From assembly GCA_017353825.1 (NCBI GenBank), contig JAFMSC010000137.1, positions 1-9,234 of the forward strand: a stretch of DNA of 9,234 nucleotides, in the 5' to 3' direction. The position numbers were made by a program, and so were the translations under genes. Position 1 is the stretch's first letter. Every line of letters begins with the position of its first letter. Source of the DNA: Hyphomicrobiaceae bacterium. GTDB taxonomy: Bacteria; Pseudomonadota; Alphaproteobacteria; Rhizobiales; Hyphomicrobiaceae. The notes below the pieces were generated by a model that was not told the DNA's origin, made no database searches, and was given only the letters and a program-made list of their open reading frames with translations. Positions 6,216 to 9,234 of the stretch are shown here, piece by piece.

Positions 6216-6242
6216 TCCCTGGAAACGCCCTTATTCTAGGGA
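6216..6242 (+). terminator. Hairpin between argH and lptM
   Basis: TCCCTGGAA (6216-6224) pairs with TTCTAGGGA (6234-6242) over nine positions, with a single G-T wobble and a 9-base loop. It begins 14 bases after the argH stop. It may end or attenuate the argH message before lptM-lysA. No T-run follows, so the terminator call is tentative; an mRNA-processing or stabilising stem is the alternative. Confidence 0.4.
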
Positions 6243-6271
6243 GGTGTTGGCGAATGTGACTCTGGTCCGCA

Positions 6272-6340
6272 CAGAGTTCAGTGCACAGAGCAGAGTTCCA
6301 GAACAGAGTTCCAGAGCAGAGCGTTCAACAGCGAGTTCAC
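6272..6340. repeat. Degenerate 13-bp direct repeats upstream of lptM
   Basis: Five copies of a CAGAG-GTTC-type unit begin at 6272, 6291, 6304, 6317 and 6329. The two best copies, CAGAGTTCCAGA at 6291-6302 and 6304-6315, are identical. The first is shortened, and the last two carry one- or two-base changes (CAGAGCGTTCA, CAGCGAGTTCA). Unit spacing is 19, 13, 13 and 12 bp. The cluster fills most of the leader of lptM and ends 20 bases before its ATG. Confidence 0.6.
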
Positions 6341-6360
6341 AAGGGGATCGCGGGCAGCAC

Positions 6361-6549
6361 ATGCGCAACCGCCTGCCGCTTTGGGTTCTGACGGCCGCGG
6401 CCGTGCTGGCGCTGTTGGCCGGCGCAGGGTGCGGCGTGCGCGGCTCGCTCGACACGCCGCCCAAGGCCGCCAGCGACATGCCGCCGCCGTCGAGGCCGGG
6501 CGAGCCTCCAGCGCACAAACCGACTATACTCGACCCCCTGATCCGCTGA
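6361..6549 (+). CDS. lptM: LptM-type LPS translocon maturation lipoprotein
   Basis: A 62-residue small lipoprotein of the LptM/YifL type, which in E. coli assists oxidative maturation of the LPS translocon LptD-LptE at the outer membrane. It has a basic N-terminus (MRNR), a hydrophobic helix (about 6-20) and a lipobox-like end at GAGC with Cys24 as the expected lipidated residue. The following CGVRGSL resembles the family's CGxKGPL. A Pro-rich low-complexity tail ends in ILDPLIR, close to the family's usual C-terminus. The -3 lipobox position is Gly rather than the usual Leu, a mild deviation. The open frame extends upstream to 6163, but only the ATG at 6361 places the signal sequence at the N-terminus. 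It ends 11 bp before lysA, so the two are very probably translated from one message. Confidence 0.85.
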   Translation: MRNRLPLWVLTAAAVLALLAGAGCGVRGSLDTPPKAASDMPPPSRPGEPPAHKPTILDPLIR

Positions 6550-6560
6550 ATGCGCGTTAG

Positions 6561-7835
6561 ATGCACCATTTCGCCTACCGCGGCGGTGTCCTCCACGCGG
6601 AGGAAGTGAGCTTGGCGCGCCTGGCCGTCGAGGTGGGCACGCCGTTCTACTGCTACGCCGCGACCACCATCGAGCGGCACTACTGGGTGCTTTGCGAGGC
6701 CTTCACCGGCCTCGATGCGCTCCTCTGCTACGCGATCAAGGCCAACTCCAACCAAGCGGTCATCGCCACCCTGGCGCGGCTCGGCGCGGGCATGGACGTC
6801 GTGTCCGAGGGCGAGTTGCGCCGCGCGCTGGCGGCAGGCGTGCCGGCCAGCCGCATCATTTTCGCTGGTGTCGGCAAGACACGGGACGAGATGGCGTTCG
6901 CGCTGTGCAAGGGCATCCTTGGTTTCAACGTTGAATCTGAGCCCGAGCTGGAGGCCTTGAGCGAGGTGGCGGCGAGCCTCGGCTGCACCGCCCGCATCGC
7001 GCTGCGCATCAATCCCGACGTGGACGCCAGGACCCACGCCAAGATCTCCACCGGCAAGGCCGAGAACAAGTTCGGGGTGCCGTACCATGACGCCTTGCGG
7101 CTCTACGCCAAGGCCGCCGGGCTGCCAGGCATAGAGGTCGCCGGCGTGCACATGCACATCGGCAGCCAGATCACCCAGCTAAGCCCGTTCCGCGACGCCT
7201 TCACGCTGATGCGCGACCTGGTCGTTGAGCTGCGTCGCGCTGGCCATAAGATCGAGCACCTCGACATCGGCGGCGGCCTCGGCGTGCCTTATCGCGGCGC
7301 CGGCAGCGCCATCCTGCCCTCGCCCAAGGCCTATGCGGACGTGGTGCGCGAGATGCTAGCAGGGCTTGAGCTCAGGATCGTGCTCGAGCCGGGCCGCGTG
7401 ATCGTCGCCAACGCGGGTATCCTGGTGACACGCGTGCTCTATGTAAAGCGTGGCCGGGATAAGACGTTCACCGTCGTCGATGCCGCCATGAACGACCTGA
7501 TCCGGCCGACGCTTTACGAGGCCGAGCACGAGATCTGGCCGCTGCAAGAGACGGCGGGCGGCACCGCTCCGATTGTGCAGGACGTGGTGGGCCCGGTATG
7601 CGAGACCGGCGACTACCTCGCCCTCAACCGCGCGCTGGCCCCCCTCGCCGCTGGCGACCTCGTCGCCTTCATGACCGCCGGCGCCTACGGCGCCGTCATG
7701 TCCTCAACCTACAATTCGCGCCTGCTGGCACCCGAGGTGCTGGTGAAGGGCGGCGACTGGTCCGTCGTCCGCCCCCGTCCAACCTACGCCGATCTGATCG
7801 GCCTTGACAGCCTACCAGGGTGGCTGCGCACGTAG
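6561..7835 (+). CDS. lysA: Diaminopimelate decarboxylase
   Basis: A PLP-dependent enzyme that decarboxylates meso-diaminopimelate to lysine, the last step of lysine synthesis; cytoplasmic, fold-type III with an alanine-racemase-like barrel plus a C-terminal beta domain. The 424-residue length is typical. Visible sites are the PLP lysine in CYAIKANSN (Lys60), HMHIGSQ (about 197-203), the phosphate-binding GGGLGVPY (237-244), EPGR (276-279), the substrate-binding GPVCETGD (344-351, Cys347) and AGAYGAVMSSTYNSR (about 373-387). The start at 6561 gives the family's characteristic MHHFAYRGG. It has no evident ribosome binding site of its own and lies 11 bp after the lptM stop, which suggests translational coupling. 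A hairpin begins 2 bases after its stop codon. Confidence 0.97.
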   Translation: MHHFAYRGGVLHAEEVSLARLAVEVGTPFYCYAATTIERHYWVLCEAFTGLDALLCYAIKANSNQAVIATLARLGAGMDVVSEGELRRALAAGVPASRIIFAGVGKTRDEMAFALCKGILGFNVESEPELEALSEVAASLGCTARIALRINPDVDARTHAKISTGKAENKFGVPYHDALRLYAKAAGLPGIEVAGVHMHIGSQITQLSPFRDAFTLMRDLVVELRRAGHKIEHLDIGGGLGVPYRGAGSAILPSPKAYADVVREMLAGLELRIVLEPGRVIVANAGILVTRVLYVKRGRDKTFTVVDAAMNDLIRPTLYEAEHEIWPLQETAGGTAPIVQDVVGPVCETGDYLALNRALAPLAAGDLVAFMTAGAYGAVMSSTYNSRLLAPEVLVKGGDWSVVRPRPTYADLIGLDSLPGWLRT

Positions 7836-7837
7836 AG

Positions 7838-7872
7838 TGGGTCGGGCCAGGCGGCAGCCCAAGTGAGACCCA
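7838..7872 (+). terminator. Hairpin directly after lysA
   Basis: TGGGTC (7838-7843) pairs with GACCCA (7867-7872), and inside it GGGC (7844-7847) pairs with GCCC (7857-7860), leaving a 6-base bulge on the 3' side. Its position 2 bases after the lysA stop fits a transcript-end structure. There is no T-run. Confidence 0.4.
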
Positions 7873-7887
7873 GCCCGCAGGGCGAGG

Positions 7888-7995
7888 GTTTCGTGTGCCG
7901 GAATCGGTTTCGAAGCTTTGCGCCGAGTCCGGATAAATGCGCCCCGTCAAGCCGGAACCGGCTTGCCATGGAGCCGATTCAGATGGAAACGGGGC
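7888..7995. repeat. Nested inverted repeats in the lysA-oxidoreductase gap
   Basis: Several inverted pairs lie within about 108 bases. GAATCGG (7901-7907) matches CCGATTC (7974-7980), extendable with G-T pairs to 11 positions. GTTTC (7888-7892) matches GAAAC (7986-7990). CAAGCCGG (7948-7955) and CCGGCTTG (7958-7965) are 8-bp arms around AA. GCCCCGT (7941-7947) matches ACGGGGC (7989-7995), which competes with the outer pairs. The 7948-7965 palindrome could be a dimeric repressor site; the whole could be a REP- or MITE-like intergenic repeat or a folded leader RNA. Confidence 0.5.
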
Positions 7996-8008
7996 AAGCA
8001 CCCGCATG

Positions 8009-8065
8009 GCTCGATGCAGCCAGGCTCGATGCAGCCTGCTCGATGCAACCGGGCTCGATGCAGCC
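8009..8065. repeat. Four direct repeats GCTCGATGCARCC before the oxidoreductase gene
   Basis: GCTCGATGCAGCC occurs at 8009-8021, 8024-8036 and 8053-8065, with GCTCGATGCAACC at 8038-8050. Start-to-start spacing is 15, 14 and 15 bp. The block ends 19 bases before the ATG of the downstream gene, in the expected mRNA leader or promoter-proximal region. The units are too short and too closely spaced for a CRISPR array. Confidence 0.8.
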
Positions 8066-8072
8066 GGAACAG

Positions 8073-8080
8073 GGAGGTGG
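8073..8080 (+). promoter_or_regulatory. Strong ribosome binding site deciding the oxidoreductase start
   Basis: GGAGGTGG at 8073-8080 is a near-consensus Shine-Dalgarno 3-7 bases before the ATG at 8084. It rules out an in-frame upstream start at 7937, whose extra 49 residues are translated repeats (ARCSQARCS and the like). Confidence 0.8.
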
Positions 8081-8083
8081 CCT

Positions 8084-9112
8084 ATGCGCGCCGTCATCTT
8101 CAGAAAGTCGCTGCCCATCGACGATCTCGATGCCCTTGTCGATGTCGACCTGCCACGGCCTGATCCCACTGGGCGCGACTTGCTGGTCAAGGTCGAAGCG
8201 GTCTCGGTCAACCCGGTGGACACGAAAGTGCGGCGCGGGGGCGATCCGCCGGAAGGCATGCGCGTGCTCGGCTACGACGCGTCCGGGACGGTCGCGGCCG
8301 TCGGATCGGACGCGCGCCTGTTCAAGCCCGGCGATGCCGTGTTCTATGCTGGCGCACGCGAGCGGCCCGGCGCCAATTCGGAATACCACCTCGTGGACGA
8401 GCGCATCGTCGGCCGCAAGCCCACCTGCCTAAATCACGCCGAGGCCGCCGCCGTGCCACTGACGGCGATCACCGCATGGGAGCTGCTGTTCGACCGCATC
8501 GGCGTCCAGCGCGGCAACAACGCGGACCGCCGCTCGCTCCTCGTCGTTGGCGGCGGCGGTGGCGTCGGCTCCATGGCAATCCAGATCGCGCGCAGGCTTA
8601 CCAGTCTCACCGTGATCGCGACAGCGTCGCGGCCTGAGACGCAGGCCTGGGTGCGTGAGCTCGGCGGACATCACGTCATCGACCACACGCGGCCGTTCGC
8701 CCAGGAGCTCAAGGCCATCGGCGTCCCGGCGCCGGACATCGTACTGGCGCTAACTGGCACCGCCCAGCACGCTGGCCAGATCGCCGAGGTGATCGCGCCG
8801 GAGGGCCATCTCGGCCTCATCGAGGGCGCCGCCGCGCTGAAGGCCTTCGACCCCGGCCCGCTGTTCATCAAGAGCATCAGCGTCCACCTCGAGCTGATGT
8901 TCACCCGCGCCCAGTTCGGCATACCGAGCATGATCGAGCAGCACCGCCTGCTCAGCGAGGTTGCCGACCTCATCGACCGTGGCACCCTCCGCACCACGCT
9001 CAAGGAGATCGTCGGCCCAATCGACGCGGCCCACCTGAGGAAGGCCCACGCCTTGGTGGAAAGCGGCAGCAGCATCGGCAAGGTCGTGCTCGCCGGCTGG
9101 CCGGCGGCTTGA
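8084..9112 (+). CDS. MDR-superfamily NAD(P)-dependent oxidoreductase (zinc-type alcohol dehydrogenase-like)
   Basis: A 342-residue cytoplasmic oxidoreductase of the medium-chain dehydrogenase/reductase superfamily, in the subgroup usually annotated as zinc-binding alcohol dehydrogenase family protein and related to quinone oxidoreductases. The N-terminal GroES-like domain (about 1-130) contains SVNPVDTKVR (41-50), GYDASGTVAAVG (63-74) and FKPGDAVFYAG (80-90). The Rossmann domain (about 130-270) has the nucleotide-binding GGGGGVGS (156-163) and TASRPETQAW (180-189). MIEQHRLL (283-290) and the C-terminal GPIDAAHLRKAH are typical of the subgroup. The classical catalytic zinc cysteine and structural four-cysteine lobe are not seen, so despite the family name it is probably a zinc-independent reductase. 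The true substrate is unknown. It follows lysA after 248 bp and has its own strong ribosome binding site, so it is probably a separate transcription unit. Confidence 0.92.
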   Translation: MRAVIFRKSLPIDDLDALVDVDLPRPDPTGRDLLVKVEAVSVNPVDTKVRRGGDPPEGMRVLGYDASGTVAAVGSDARLFKPGDAVFYAGARERPGANSEYHLVDERIVGRKPTCLNHAEAAAVPLTAITAWELLFDRIGVQRGNNADRRSLLVVGGGGGVGSMAIQIARRLTSLTVIATASRPETQAWVRELGGHHVIDHTRPFAQELKAIGVPAPDIVLALTGTAQHAGQIAEVIAPEGHLGLIEGAAALKAFDPGPLFIKSISVHLELMFTRAQFGIPSMIEQHRLLSEVADLIDRGTLRTTLKEIVGPIDAAHLRKAHALVESGSSIGKVVLAGWPAA

Positions 9113-9151
9113 TCCAGCGGCGAACACCCGCGAGGATCACGCCTTAGCGCC

Positions 9152-9234
9152 GTGGCGACCGCCGCCGAGAGCTGGGACGGCCTGCGCGTCGAGCGGCCAG
9201 CGGGCGCGCGCCTCCACCTGCGGGCCATCGGCGA
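9152..9234 (+). CDS. Possible 5' end of a downstream gene (partial, unidentified)
   Basis: From a GTG at 9152 the frame stays open to the window edge and reads VATAAESWDGLRVERPAGAR and a few more residues. Third positions are nearly all G or C, as in the other genes here. GAGGAT at 9132-9137 is rather far upstream to be a good ribosome binding site, so the start is uncertain and the frame also extends further upstream. The fragment is 27 residues long and I cannot assign a family. Confidence 0.35.
   Translation, partial: MATAAESWDGLRVERPAGARLHLRAIG

Noticed and set aside
6276..6338. Alphaproteobacterial LexA (SOS) boxes upstream of lptM
   Set aside because: GTTC occurs five times (6276, 6295, 6308, 6323, 6335), but the LexA box needs GTTC-N7-GTTC. 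The spacers here are 15, 9, 11 and 8 bases, so none fits.
6163..6360. Longer lptM starting at 6163
   Set aside because: It would overlap the argH end and place 66 non-conserved residues, including the translated repeats, ahead of the signal peptide. A lipoprotein signal must be N-terminal.
8009..8065. CRISPR array
   Set aside because: Units are 13 bases with 1-2 base separations, there are no unique spacers and no cas genes. It is a simple direct-repeat block.
7937..8083. N-terminal extension of the oxidoreductase from an upstream in-frame start
   Set aside because: The extra 49 residues are translated repeats (ARCSQARCS-like), and a strong GGAGGTGG ribosome binding site points to the ATG at 8084.

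Overview
The window is GC-rich, densely coded and reads as an ordinary chromosomal housekeeping segment of a Gram-negative bacterium, most likely an alphaproteobacterium. LPS genes (kdsA, an LptM-type lipoprotein) show a Gram-negative envelope. The order divergent tlpA / argH - lptM - lysA is an arrangement I associate with Alphaproteobacteria. That assignment is inference from gene order and base composition, not from a search.

Layout. 1-305: possible 3' tail of an upstream gene, then apparently non-coding DNA. 306-1538 (+): a 12-helix MFS transporter. 1541-1579: a long hairpin between this gene and the convergent leuD. 1615-2220 (-): leuD, preceded on the same strand by a small helical protein of unknown function (2269-2700). 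2860-3714 (+): kdsA, divergent from that pair. 3715-4074: a stretch without an intact gene that holds a frameshifted C-terminal relic of a TnpB (IS200/IS605 OrfB) protein plus several inverted repeats. 4075-4752 (-): a membrane-anchored TlpA-like thioredoxin. 4793-6202 (+) argH, 6361-6549 (+) lptM and 6561-7835 (+) lysA run in one direction, with a hairpin and a degenerate 13-bp repeat cluster between argH and lptM. 7836-8083: a structured non-coding stretch with a post-lysA hairpin, nested inverted repeats and four direct repeats. 8084-9112 (+): an NAD(P)H-dependent MDR-family oxidoreductase. 9152-9234: possible 5' end of another gene.

Functionally the genes cover amino-acid biosynthesis (leucine: leuD; arginine: argH; lysine: lysA), outer-membrane LPS (kdsA makes the Kdo precursor; LptM helps mature the LPS translocon) and periplasmic thiol redox (tlpA). 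LptD maturation depends on disulfide formation, so LptM and a periplasmic thiol protein being close is suggestive but unproven.

No intact undescribed system is visible. The most noteworthy hidden item is the TnpB relic at about 3750-4062. It is recognisable only by reading two frames together, and all four zinc-ribbon cysteines have been lost. Secondary items are the two direct-repeat clusters (6272-6340, 8009-8065) and the nested inverted repeats after lysA.
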